A DNA stretch of 42,076 bases, taken from contig NZ_JXXU01000033.1 in NCBI RefSeq assembly GCF_000967495.1, forward strand, positions 1 to 42,076, written 5' to 3'. The notes beneath the pieces were generated by a model. The model made no database searches, was not told where the DNA came from, and was given only the letters and a program-made list of their open reading frames with translations. Positions 1 through 7,609 of this stretch are shown one piece after another. Both the position numbers and the translations under genes were made by a program. Source of the DNA: Vibrio neptunius. GTDB taxonomy: Bacteria; Pseudomonadota; Gammaproteobacteria; Enterobacterales; Vibrionaceae. The first letter of the stretch is position 1. The number at the start of each line of letters is the position of its first letter.

Positions 1-177
1 GTTTTCCCCCATAATCTGTGCTGCCTCCAGCCCCTTGAACTTACACGTACTGAAATCACCACACCAGAGCAGGTATGGTTGTGTTTTATTGTTAGCCAGT
101 CACAAAACCGCTCACTGGCAATCAATATCGAGGTGATCAAGGCCAATTCCATTTTGTTGGCTTCGATGTCTCACTGA
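1..177 (+). CDS. Possible C-terminal end of a gene cut by the window edge
   Basis: The first forward frame is open from the first base to a TGA at 175-177, giving 58 residues without a start codon. I recognise no family. An open stretch of this length can occur by chance, so the call is weak. A reverse-strand open frame over 112-303 competes with it and has no better support. A small perfect inverted repeat (TCACTCT, 3-base loop, AGAGTGA) lies downstream at 237-253 and could be part of a 3' end. Confidence 0.25.
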   Translation, partial: VFPHNLCCLQPLELTRTEITTPEQVWLCFIVSQSQNRSLAINIEVIKANSILLASMSH

Positions 178-476
178 GTAAGAATTTGCCAGATGCCTTG
201 AAGTTTGAAGAGAAGGAAACGCTTGTTGGATAAAAATCACTCTGATAGAGTGAAGATAAGAACACAAAAACAGTACAACCAATGGCCTATACTTTTGTAA
301 CAAATATCATGATGAACATGCCTTCTCAGCGAATGCTGGGAGGGATGGGCTGCGTGTTCTAAATTAACTATTCACTGCATCACCATTCCTGAACATATTG
401 TTGGAAAGGTGGTGCAACTAAGCCGAAATCGAGATCTCTTTCCGACTATTGTAATGGAATCAAAGGAGATTATACG
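178..476. other. Leader region of the methionyl-tRNA synthetase gene
   Basis: There is no convincing gene in this stretch. At about 313-333 a hairpin can form in the forward RNA (CCTTCTCAGC / GCTGGGAGG around a GAAT loop, with G-U pairs). It is not followed by a T-run, so it is a leader structure at best. The Shine-Dalgarno AAAGGAG precedes the ATG at 477. I could not match the leader to a known riboswitch; a T-box would not be expected in a Gammaproteobacterium. Confidence 0.3.
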
Positions 477-2036
477 ATGAGCTTAAAGCAATCAATTGCC
501 ACTAAACCCTCACTATTACCTAAGCAATGTTTTATCACTACTCCTATTTTTTATGCCAATGGCGAGCCACATTTAGGGCATGCGTACTCCGGCATTATCG
601 CTGACATATTTCACCGATTTTCTTTGCTCTTGGGATCGGAAAGTAGGCTAATCACGGGAACTGATGAACATGGGCAGAAAATTGCGCAGACTGCTTTATC
701 CCGACAGCAATCGACACAAGAATTTGTAGACGCAACCTCGAAGACTTTTCAGGCCTTATGGCCGCAGTTGGCAATAGAACCCAATGTGTTTATCCGTACA
801 ACAGCAGAAGACCACCAAGCACATATTCAGGATATATGGACAACCTTAGAAAGCCAGAACGATATTTACCTTGGGCAATATTCGGGTGAGTATTGCGTAG
901 CATGTGAACAATATTATCCACCACGAGAGCTCGTCGATAATCGCCTCTGTCCAGTACACAAACAACCCGTCGTTCAGGTCGAAGAACAAACTTATTTATT
1001 TCGCTTAGAAAAGTACCGCATAGCTTTATTAGAGTACTATCAAACACATCCAAACGTGATTGCGCCGCAACACTTTCAGAACACAATCATAGAGCAATTG
1101 AAGTCAGCGCCGCTGGCTGATTTATCAATTTCTCGAATCAACAACAAGTGGGGTATTCAGGTTCCAAGCCATCATCAGCATACTGTATACGTTTGGATTG
1201 ATGCCTTATTTAGTTACATTACCGCTATACAACGTACAGGTGCGCAAAAGGCTGACATAGCCAATACTCAACACATTCTTGGTAAGGACATTCTGCTTTT
1301 CCATGCAGTGTACTGGCCCGCTTTTCTATTGGCTTTAAATCTCCCTCTACCGAAAAAGCTCATTGTGCATGGGTGGTGGACCATTGACGGTGAAAAGATT
1401 TCTAAGTCCAACCCTGAGACCACAGTCAACCCTAGTGTCTTTGCAAAGCAGCTAACCACTGATGGACTGCGTTATGCTCTGGTACGTCAAAAACCGCTTT
1501 ATCGAGATGGTAACGTCGTCTTGGACGAATTCGCCGAGCTCATCAACGCAGATTTACTCAACACTCTGGCTAATTTGGTAAAACGGAATCACACTTTAAT
1601 TGCTAAAGTTTTCGCTGGAAAAATAACTCTCGAAGAGGTCGGTCAACTGGACCTAGAGTGTGCGACATTCGTAGACCAGTTAACGCCATGCCTAAATGAC
1701 ATAGTTAATGCTTATCAAGACGGCGATCTCCACCAAGTAACCAAAGTTATGCTAGCGCTACTAGCGGAGTTGAACGGTTTTTTCCACCATCGTGCCCCTT
1801 GGCTTGTCGGCAAAGGGCAACCAGCGCATAAATCGAAGCAGACTTGTTTAGTGGTAACCAACTTTATACGCGAGTTAGCATGGTTATCGTCACCTATAAT
1901 CCCCAAACTGAGCCAACGAATTATCGCTGAGTTGGGTGAGCAGCCATGCTCGGTATTGAGGCAGGGGAGGTTGGTTTTTGAAGGAGTAGCCGTTAAATCT
2001 GCGAATAGCCACTGGCAGCGAGTTGAGATTGCTTAA
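477..2036 (+). CDS. Methionyl-tRNA synthetase, short single-knot form
   Basis: Class I aminoacyl-tRNA synthetase that charges tRNA-Met with methionine in the cytoplasm. The HIGH motif appears as HLGH at residues 32-35 and the KMSKS loop as KISKS at 307-311. One zinc knot is formed by C140, C143, C158 and H161; the last ligand is His rather than Cys. The anticodon-binding helical domain keeps the APW motif used for CAU recognition. The protein has 519 residues, much shorter than the usual proteobacterial MetG of about 670-690, and lacks the C-terminal tRNA-binding dimerisation domain. The phrase DALFSYITA and the single knot resemble the Gram-positive/Thermus type. Vibrios should also carry a full-length metG, so this is probably a second, acquired copy. 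It is monocistronic, with a good Shine-Dalgarno (AAAGGAG) and its own terminator. Confidence 0.93.
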   Translation: MSLKQSIATKPSLLPKQCFITTPIFYANGEPHLGHAYSGIIADIFHRFSLLLGSESRLITGTDEHGQKIAQTALSRQQSTQEFVDATSKTFQALWPQLAIEPNVFIRTTAEDHQAHIQDIWTTLESQNDIYLGQYSGEYCVACEQYYPPRELVDNRLCPVHKQPVVQVEEQTYLFRLEKYRIALLEYYQTHPNVIAPQHFQNTIIEQLKSAPLADLSISRINNKWGIQVPSHHQHTVYVWIDALFSYITAIQRTGAQKADIANTQHILGKDILLFHAVYWPAFLLALNLPLPKKLIVHGWWTIDGEKISKSNPETTVNPSVFAKQLTTDGLRYALVRQKPLYRDGNVVLDEFAELINADLLNTLANLVKRNHTLIAKVFAGKITLEEVGQLDLECATFVDQLTPCLNDIVNAYQDGDLHQVTKVMLALLAELNGFFHHRAPWLVGKGQPAHKSKQTCLVVTNFIRELAWLSSPIIPKLSQRIIAELGEQPCSVLRQGRLVFEGVAVKSANSHWQRVEIA

Positions 2037-2045
2037 TTATTTATT

Positions 2046-2074
2046 AATTGCCCGATAACAAAGGGCAATTCTTT
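2046..2074 (+). terminator. Terminator after methionyl-tRNA synthetase gene
   Basis: Perfect 8-bp stem AATTGCCC (2046-2053) / GGGCAATT (2063-2070), followed by a weak T-run. It starts 10 bases after the stop codon. Confidence 0.7.
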
Positions 2075-2448
2075 TATAGTTCAATAAATAGCTCGGAGTC
2101 TTGCTTAATAAAAATGCCATAAATTTATATAATCGACAGCCATAAAGATGATTAATAATATAAATTTTTTTTCGTTTTTTTTTATTTGAATGTGCATTAA
2201 ACACAATCCGATAAATTTAAATATTATTTATCGGATTAAATTTAAGTTTCAATTGGAATACATGTTTCGGTTAAGTACCATGCAGATTAAGAGGTTGTCT
2301 TGGCTTAGATAAAGTTGTTGGAACAAAATGCCAGTCTATTCAAACACAATGCCTATCAGATTAGTTACTCTGCTTAGTGTGTGAAGAATATCGAATAGAT
2401 ATAATAAACGTTTAAATTTGTAACAAATATTTAGAGCGGGAATAAACA
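2075..2448. other. AT-rich intergenic region with an 11-bp inverted repeat
   Basis: Very AT-rich spacer with long T-runs around 2165-2184 and no gene on either strand that I can support. A perfect inverted repeat AATCCGATAAA (2205-2215) / TTTATCGGATT (2227-2237) with an 11-base centre could be a regulator site for the SPFH gene that begins 211 bases further on. Confidence 0.4.
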
Positions 2449-3819
2449 GTGGAAGAGAGACGTCAGTTATTACGTAAAGGATTGAAAGCAGCCATATTTG
2501 GTATACCGCTGCTAGCAATAGGCTTAACAATTAATAGTTCAGTTCTGATGACCGATGCTGGTTATAGTTATGTGCATCAGAACAACCTCACTGGTGAGTT
2601 GGATGTGTTCACTGAGCCTGGTATTCATTTTCGGATGCCGTTTCTATCCAAAATCACCAGATACGACCAATTGGTCACGGTGTCATTTGGTAACAACAAA
2701 GGCGAAGACTTTTATCAACGTCTTGATTCGGTTCAGGTTCGCTTCGCTGATACCTATATCGGTGAGATACCCGTTACCTTCCGTTTTAAGCTCAGCAATG
2801 ATCCTGAATCTGTCAAAAAAATGCACCGAGAGTTTCGCAACAATAACAATCTGATTGATGCACTGTTGGTAAAAAATGCGCGTAACGTGACTGTGATTAC
2901 GGCCACTCAATATACGGGTGAAGAGTTTTTCCAAGGCGGTTTAAACCAGTTCAAATCTAAATTGGGTGACCAGCTACGTGAAGGTATTTACTTGACTGAA
3001 CGTCGCCAGGTAGAAGTAGAACAGTTAGATCTTGCTCCTGTTGGCATCGATCAATCAAACGCGAACCAACTGCAACGGACTAACCAACTGGTTTGGAAGA
3101 CGGTGCCTGTCTCCGATGATACAGGTCGCCCAATCCGTCAGGATAACCCATTGCAACAATATGGTATCCAAGTGACGCAGGTGACTATCGGTGATCCGCA
3201 GCCTGAAAAGCAACTTGATCAACTACTGGCAGACAAAAAGCGCTTAGTTGCCGATCGCATCCGTGCTATTCAGGAGCAAGAAACCTCGAAGGCGCAAGCA
3301 GAGACCGAGCAGTTGCGTAAAGAGATCCAGCGTACTCGTGAAGTCCAAGATGCTCAGCGTCGTAAAGAGCTTGCGATCATCGCACAGCAAAAAGAGGTTG
3401 AAGTGGCGAGGCAGATTGCAGAGCGTGAAATTGTTGAAGTAGAGAAAACCAAGCGACTCGCTGAGGTAGAAAAAGAGAAGGAGCTAGCAATAGCAGAAGC
3501 TAACCTAGCGATTCAAAAAGCCAATGCGTTGTCTGCAGAATTTGAAGCGAAAGCCATTCGTGAAAAAGGTCGTGCAGAAGCGGACGTGCTAAAAGCAAAA
3601 TACTCAGCACTGGGTGCAAACCGAGAAGTCTACTTAGCAGAGTTGAACCGCGATGTGGCCAATTCTCTGTACAAGAATTTGCAAAACTTCCAAGTGCAGA
3701 TGCCACAAAACTACATCGGCGGTGGTGCAGAAGCTGGCCTGAAAACCAACCTTGATGTGATTACGGGATTTGGTGCTCTTGGCTTAATGGAACAAACCAA
3801 AAAAGTCGCTCAACAATAA
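2449..3819 (+). CDS. SPFH/Band 7 (prohibitin/stomatin-like) membrane protein
   Basis: Single-pass membrane protein of the SPFH superfamily, which form ring-shaped scaffolds that organise membrane domains and proteases. One transmembrane segment is seen at about residues 13-34, followed by a Band 7 domain at about 35-250. A long charged coiled coil rich in Glu, Lys, Arg and Ala covers about 255-400, and a Gly-rich tail (IGGGAEAG) follows. The start is GTG, the only reasonable start before the membrane segment. Length, 456 residues, is within the family's range. It is monocistronic with its own strong terminator. The specific partner, for example a membrane protease, cannot be read from the context. 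Confidence 0.88.
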   Translation: MEERRQLLRKGLKAAIFGIPLLAIGLTINSSVLMTDAGYSYVHQNNLTGELDVFTEPGIHFRMPFLSKITRYDQLVTVSFGNNKGEDFYQRLDSVQVRFADTYIGEIPVTFRFKLSNDPESVKKMHREFRNNNNLIDALLVKNARNVTVITATQYTGEEFFQGGLNQFKSKLGDQLREGIYLTERRQVEVEQLDLAPVGIDQSNANQLQRTNQLVWKTVPVSDDTGRPIRQDNPLQQYGIQVTQVTIGDPQPEKQLDQLLADKKRLVADRIRAIQEQETSKAQAETEQLRKEIQRTREVQDAQRRKELAIIAQQKEVEVARQIAEREIVEVEKTKRLAEVEKEKELAIAEANLAIQKANALSAEFEAKAIREKGRAEADVLKAKYSALGANREVYLAELNRDVANSLYKNLQNFQVQMPQNYIGGGAEAGLKTNLDVITGFGALGLMEQTKKVAQQ

Positions 3820-3863
3820 GGCGGTATGGGCTTAACGCTCTGAATGCCGTTTCAAAACAATCG

Positions 3864-3894
3864 AAAGGCTGATACTTGGTATCAGCCTTTTTTA
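3864..3894 (+). terminator. Terminator after SPFH gene
   Basis: Perfect 12-bp stem AAAGGCTGATAC (3864-3875) / GTATCAGCCTTT (3879-3890) with a TTG loop and a T-run. It lies between convergent genes and could act on both strands. Confidence 0.9.
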
Positions 3895-3896
3895 GC

Positions 3897-4664
3897 TCAC
3901 AAGTTTTTCTTTAACCATTTAATCGTATGATCACGCATATGGTTAGAAAAGTAATGCGATTCATCAGCTAATTTGAACTCAATTTCAGTATTATTGTTAG
4001 CGTACCTAGTTTTCAATTTTTCATAAAAATTCTGAGCGAAGTTGGCAGGAACCCAATCATCTTTCGCGCCATTTATGATTAACATAGGGCGATGTTCATT
4101 TTCTATGAGGTACAAACAAGGATCAATGTCTGCCATATACTGGATAGCTAGCTTCTCATCATCACTAAGGGGCTTTTTAACGGAATCGGTTTCTAAGGCA
4201 AATTTTTCCAAACCGACAAAATCAGGAGAACCAAGAATGGGCACTGCAACTTTAATCCGTTTGTTTTGGGTCAAAGAATAAAAGGTGGACATTGCCCCCA
4301 TAGAGATCCCCACAACCGCAATCCTTGAGGGATCAATCCGACTATCTTCTTGATAGTGTTCAATGAGGGTATGGATATCATCTGAATTCTGCTTGATCAC
4401 ACCCACCATTCTTTTACTAAAGTCCGAATGAGCAGTCACGTTTTGAGCATTACCATCATCTCTTTCGCCGTGTTTATCTGCATCGAAACAGATAACAGAG
4501 TAACCTTGTAGGGCTAAGTTTAAAGCCAGATTAGAGCCCTCATATTTGTCGTTATTCCACCCATGACAGATGATGACCAAAGGATTATTTACCGACTCCT
4601 TTTGAGCGTAAAGAAGATATACAATCTCACCTATATGACTTTTTTCGACTAGAACATCTTGCAT
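3897..4664 (-). CDS. Alpha/beta hydrolase, prolyl-oligopeptidase-like
   Basis: Probable soluble esterase or peptidase-like hydrolase of 255 residues with no signal peptide. The oxyanion strand ends in ICHGWNN (about 32-38). The nucleophile elbow is GISMGA with Ser121. A C-terminal Asp in NGAKDDW (about 195-198) and His in DESHYF (about 235) complete a plausible catalytic triad. The overall layout matches small dienelactone-hydrolase/S9-like proteins such as those annotated YitV-like. The substrate is unknown. The start is supported by AAGGAA just upstream of the ATG. The gene is transcribed towards the SPFH gene and stands alone. Confidence 0.85.
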   Translation of the reverse strand: MQDVLVEKSHIGEIVYLLYAQKESVNNPLVIICHGWNNDKYEGSNLALNLALQGYSVICFDADKHGERDDGNAQNVTAHSDFSKRMVGVIKQNSDDIHTLIEHYQEDSRIDPSRIAVVGISMGAMSTFYSLTQNKRIKVAVPILGSPDFVGLEKFALETDSVKKPLSDDEKLAIQYMADIDPCLYLIENEHRPMLIINGAKDDWVPANFAQNFYEKLKTRYANNNTEIEFKLADESHYFSNHMRDHTIKWLKKNL

Positions 4665-4985
4665 TAAAGTTCCTTCTATCTAGACCAGTCGTTTCTAAAC
4701 ATGATTAACCATCAGACTGCAGAAATTCGCTAACCGCCCTTATCTAGACCACTGGCATCAGAATGGATACCATTGCCGCAACCACGTTCTAGCTCTTGGA
4801 TATTGTCTGCTCTTAACTACAATGAAAGCGATGGCATCAGTACTCTAGTTACAAATTAGCCTGACGACAATGATCTTTTTCATGGTGCGCAATGCTGCTA
4901 AAAGATCAAACTTGATCAAGCAATTTATTGAATTGTAAAGGCTATATCCATACATAAAATGTGATTTATTGCTCAAAAACACTTC
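4665..4985. other. Intergenic region between divergent genes, no gene seen
   Basis: AT-rich spacer separating the hydrolase (reverse) from the small gene at 5086 (forward). A short inverted repeat GATCAAACTTGATC lies near 4904-4917. It should carry promoters for both directions, but I see no coding frame with a ribosome binding site. Confidence 0.5.
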
Positions 4986-4991
4986 ATGTCA

Positions 4992-5019
4992 TTGCGCAAT
5001 CTATGTAATTTGCTATCAT
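4992..5019 (+). promoter_or_regulatory. Candidate sigma-70 promoter for the small gene at 5086
   Basis: TTGCGC (4992-4997), a 16-base spacer, and TATCAT (5014-5019). It is about 65 bases before the start codon, a normal distance. Found by eye only. Confidence 0.45.
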
Positions 5020-5085
5020 TTTTGAGAAAAAAGGTTTAAGTGGTCATTTTGTGCTGGTTTTTAGAGAGAAACTTAGGAAACAGTA

Positions 5086-5262
5086 GTGGATACAAACATA
5101 TCTCAGTTACGCAAAGATTTTTACGCTCAAATAAGTGCGTTGCAAGCTTATTCTTTGCCACAAACTAAACCCACACTCTCTCTATTGACTGAGGAAGAGC
5201 TTGAAGTGCTTGAGGCACTTTGGATAGAGCTCTCCATGTGGAAGAAAAAACATAACCACTAG
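5086..5262 (+). CDS. Small hypothetical protein, 58 residues
   Basis: GTG-started frame preceded by AGGAA about 8 bases upstream, ending in TAG just before a clear terminator. The product begins MDTNISQLRKDF and ends with a Glu/Leu-rich helix (LTEEELEVLEALW) and a basic tail (KKKHNH). It has no signal peptide and no membrane segment. I recognise no family. The combination of promoter, ribosome binding site, codon use like its neighbours, and terminator argues that it is a real transcription unit. Confidence 0.6.
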   Translation: MDTNISQLRKDFYAQISALQAYSLPQTKPTLSLLTEEELEVLEALWIELSMWKKKHNH

Positions 5263-5290
5263 TCTTACTATTCGTCTATTTTCATAATCG

Positions 5291-5322
5291 ACCTCGCGAA
5301 TGCAATTCGACGAGGTTTTTTA
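5291..5322 (+). terminator. Terminator after the 58-residue gene
   Basis: Stem ACCTCG-CGAAT (5291-5301) / ATTCG-A-CGAGGT (ending 5316) with a one-base bulge, followed by a T-run. Confidence 0.8.
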
Positions 5323-5339
5323 TTGTCTCAAAATTAAAA

Positions 5340-5354
5340 TGTTATATTATAACA
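5340..5354. promoter_or_regulatory. Perfect 15-bp palindrome upstream of ribA
   Basis: TGTTATA-T-TATAACA is a perfect palindrome about 70 bases before the ribA start codon. It could be a dimeric repressor's operator or may overlap a -10 region. No regulator is identified. Confidence 0.35.
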
Positions 5355-5423
5355 AAAAGGTGATCTGACCATTGATTTATAGACTATCAGTCCCCATAGT
5401 TAGTCACATAAGAGATTTCTAAA

Positions 5424-6062
5424 ATGATAGAAATAGAAGATAGTAAGATTCAAGTGAGTAGGGATATGGCGCAAGTTAGAGCCAGAGTAGATTTTAAAGT
5501 CGGTAAAAACAGTGATATAGAAGCAGAGCTTCTCTCTTTCAAAGGACTCAAGACCGACAAAGAGCATGTAGCGGTTATTTTCAAACAAGCCGATAAGACT
5601 CAGTCCAGCCCCTTAGTTCGCTTACACTCAGAATGCCTGACAGGCGATGTGTTCCACTCTTCGCGATGTGATTGTGGTGAGCAACTAGATGAAACCATTA
5701 ACAAAATGGCTCAATCCGGTGGCATTATTCTTTATTTGCGTCAGGAAGGTCGAGGCATCGGCTTGTATAACAAGATTGATGCATACAAGCTGCAAAGCGA
5801 AGGGATGAACACTTATGAAGCGAATAATCATCTTGGTTTTGGAGATGATCTGCGTGACTTCACTGAAGCGGCGCAGATGCTCAAGGCGTTAAACGTCGAT
5901 AAGATTCGTTTGATTACCAACAACCCGAAAAAAATTCGTGAATTGAAAGCGCATGGTGTTGAAATTGAAGATACTGTCAATACCTCGGCACATATTAAAG
6001 ACGGAAACGAAGGCTACCTGCAAGCTAAGGTATCTCACGGTAAGCACGACCTTAAGCTGTAA
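5424..6062 (+). CDS. ribA: GTP cyclohydrolase II
   Basis: Converts GTP to 2,5-diamino-6-ribosylamino-pyrimidinone 5'-phosphate, the first step of riboflavin synthesis, in the cytoplasm. The zinc ligands are C71, C82 and C84 in [15 protein letters not shown]. The GTP-binding and catalytic stretch [17 protein letters not shown] and the ITNNPKK motif near residue 175 are intact. Its 212 residues cover only the RibA domain, with no fused RibB (DHBP synthase) domain. It stands alone, immediately upstream of the iron-regulated imelysin operon but separated from it by a strong terminator. Riboflavin can act in extracellular iron reduction, but any functional link here is only inference. Confidence 0.95.
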   Translation: MIEIEDSKIQVSRDMAQVRARVDFKVGKNSDIEAELLSFKGLKTDKEHVAVIFKQADKTQSSPLVRLHSECLTGDVFHSSRCDCGEQLDETINKMAQSGGIILYLRQEGRGIGLYNKIDAYKLQSEGMNTYEANNHLGFGDDLRDFTEAAQMLKALNVDKIRLITNNPKKIRELKAHGVEIEDTVNTSAHIKDGNEGYLQAKVSHGKHDLKL

Positions 6063-6085
6063 CCTGTTGAATAATCTATTTTGAT

Positions 6086-6114
6086 AAAAGCCTCACTTTT
6101 GTGAGGCTTTTTTG
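6086..6114 (+). terminator. Terminator after ribA
   Basis: Perfect 11-bp stem AAAAGCCTCAC (6086-6096) / GTGAGGCTTTT (6101-6111) with a TTTT loop, continuing into a T-run. Confidence 0.92.
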
Positions 6115-6122
6115 TATATCTC

Positions 6123-6150
6123 TTGCAAAAAAAATGTAAGTTTGTATTAT
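6123..6150 (+). promoter_or_regulatory. Promoter of the imelysin operon
   Basis: TTGCAA (6123-6128), a 16-base spacer, and TATTAT (6145-6150), directly upstream of the Fur box. Bound Fur would therefore cover the transcription start. Confidence 0.6.
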
Positions 6151-6164
6151 TTGCGGCCATGAGT

Positions 6165-6183
6165 GCAAATGAGAATAATTAGC
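6165..6183 (+). promoter_or_regulatory. Fur box (iron-responsive operator)
   Basis: GCAAATGAGAATAATTAGC matches 14 of 19 positions of the classical Fur consensus GATAATGATAATCATTATC. A second AT-rich partial match (GCAGAATAATTATTAAGC) follows at about 6193-6210. The position, just after the -10, fits repression when iron is plentiful. Imelysin genes are known Fur or iron-regulated genes in several bacteria. Confidence 0.75.
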
Positions 6184-6229
6184 ACTTATGATGCAGAATA
6201 ATTATTAAGCTCAACAAGGATGCTTTTCA

Positions 6230-7492
6230 ATGAATGTAAAATCACTTTTAGCGTGCTCGGTAGCAACTTCGTTTGCTATTGCGAGCAGCTCTGCGTTTGC
6301 TGCAAACGTGACAAAGGAGCAAGTCGTCGAGCACTACGCGGATGTAGCTCACGCTGTATTTGCTGATGCCCTAACGACAGCTAAGACACTAGACCAATCT
6401 ATCGAATCTTTCCTTGCCGCTCCTTCCGCTGCGAAACTTGCTGAAGTAAAACAGGCTTGGATCGACTCTCGCGTACCATACCAACAGTCTGAAGTATTCC
6501 GTTTTGGTAACGCGATCGTTGACGATTGGGAAGGTCAGCTAAACGCTTGGCCACTTGACGAAGGGTTGATCGACTACGTTGCAGCAGACTATCAATACGA
6601 GCTTGGTAACGAAGGCGCCAGTGCAAATATCGTTGCCAACCAAAAACTGACAATTGGTGCTACTCAACTTGATGTGGCCCAACTGACGCCAGAAGCGATC
6701 GCTGATCTAAACGAAGTGGGTGGCTCTGAAGCTAACGTTGCATCAGGTTATCATGCGATTGAATTCCTACTATGGGGTCAAGACCTAAACGGCACTAACG
6801 CAGGTGCTGGTGAGCGTGCTTATACTGACTTTGTTGTCGGTAAAGGTTGTACTAATGGCAACTGTGACCGTCGTGGTGAGTACCTAAAAGCCGCTGCTGA
6901 TCTACTTGTTCAAGATCTAGAGTGGATGGAGAAACAGTGGTCTTCAGATGCAAAAGGTAACTACCGTGAAGAACTTCTGAACGATTCTGCGGACAACGGC
7001 CTACGTAAAATGCTATTCGGCATGGGTTCTCTGTCGCTAGGTGAGCTTGCGGGTGAGCGTATGAAAGTCGCTCTAGAAGCCAACTCGACGGAAGATGAGC
7101 ACGATTGTTTCTCTGACAACACGCACAACTCTCACTACTACAACGAGCAAGGTATCTATAACGTATACACTGGTCTGTACAAACGTGAAGACGGTACGCT
7201 TCTATCTGGTCCAAGCATCGCAGATCTCGTAGCTCAGAAAGACAAAACAGCCGCGAAGGAAATCCAAAACCAGTTTGATACAACGCGTTCTCAAGTTGGC
7301 CAACTGGTGACTTCGGCAGAGAAGAAAGGTCAGTACTTTGACCAGCTAATTGCCGCGGGTAATGCACAAGGTAACGCCCTAGTAAACGAGACAATCATGT
7401 CTCTAGTTGCTCAGACTGCGTCTATTGAACGTGCGGCGAAAATTGTTGGTATCAGCAGCCTGAACCCAGACACAGCTGACCACGAATTCTAA
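6230..7492 (+). CDS. Imelysin-family periplasmic iron-uptake protein (IrpA-like)
   Basis: Exported protein of the imelysin (peptidase M75) family, implicated in bacterial iron uptake; the peptidase label is historical and activity is doubtful for most members. An N-terminal signal peptide ends near AFA-AN (residues 22-26). The family's GxHxxE signature is intact as GYHAIE at 173-178, followed by LLWGQDL. The Cys pair in GCTNGNC resembles other IrpA-type members. Its 420 residues are normal. It is the first gene of a four-gene operon behind a Fur box, and its codon use suggests high expression. A hairpin right after the stop codon probably lowers expression of the following genes. Confidence 0.9.
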   Translation: MNVKSLLACSVATSFAIASSSAFAANVTKEQVVEHYADVAHAVFADALTTAKTLDQSIESFLAAPSAAKLAEVKQAWIDSRVPYQQSEVFRFGNAIVDDWEGQLNAWPLDEGLIDYVAADYQYELGNEGASANIVANQKLTIGATQLDVAQLTPEAIADLNEVGGSEANVASGYHAIEFLLWGQDLNGTNAGAGERAYTDFVVGKGCTNGNCDRRGEYLKAAADLLVQDLEWMEKQWSSDAKGNYREELLNDSADNGLRKMLFGMGSLSLGELAGERMKVALEANSTEDEHDCFSDNTHNSHYYNEQGIYNVYTGLYKREDGTLLSGPSIADLVAQKDKTAAKEIQNQFDTTRSQVGQLVTSAEKKGQYFDQLIAAGNAQGNALVNETIMSLVAQTASIERAAKIVGISSLNPDTADHEF

Positions 7493-7511
7493 AAAACAAT
7501 TAATTAATTTT

Positions 7512-7534
7512 AAGGGCTCTTAGTGAGCCCTTTT
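7512..7534 (+). terminator. Intra-operon hairpin (partial terminator)
   Basis: Perfect 8-bp stem AAGGGCTC (7512-7519) / GAGCCCTT (7525-7532) with a TTAGT loop and only a short T-rich tail. It lies between the first imelysin gene and the di-haem gene and would let part of transcription through. Confidence 0.7.
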
Positions 7535-7609
7535 GCTGTTTCTATAACCACACTTTTAATGAGAATATTTCTTAATAAAGTGTTGGTGTTTTGCCCGAGA
7601 ACTATTGGT

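Noticed and set aside
2191..2205. TGTG-N7-CACA as a CRP site
   Set aside because: Half-site spacing is one base short and the flanking A/T positions of TGTGA/TCACA are not kept.
6852..7394. 180-codon reverse frame inside the first imelysin gene
   Set aside because: It lies antisense to a well-supported gene with strong codon bias, which often creates long antisense frames. No ribosome binding site or family features.
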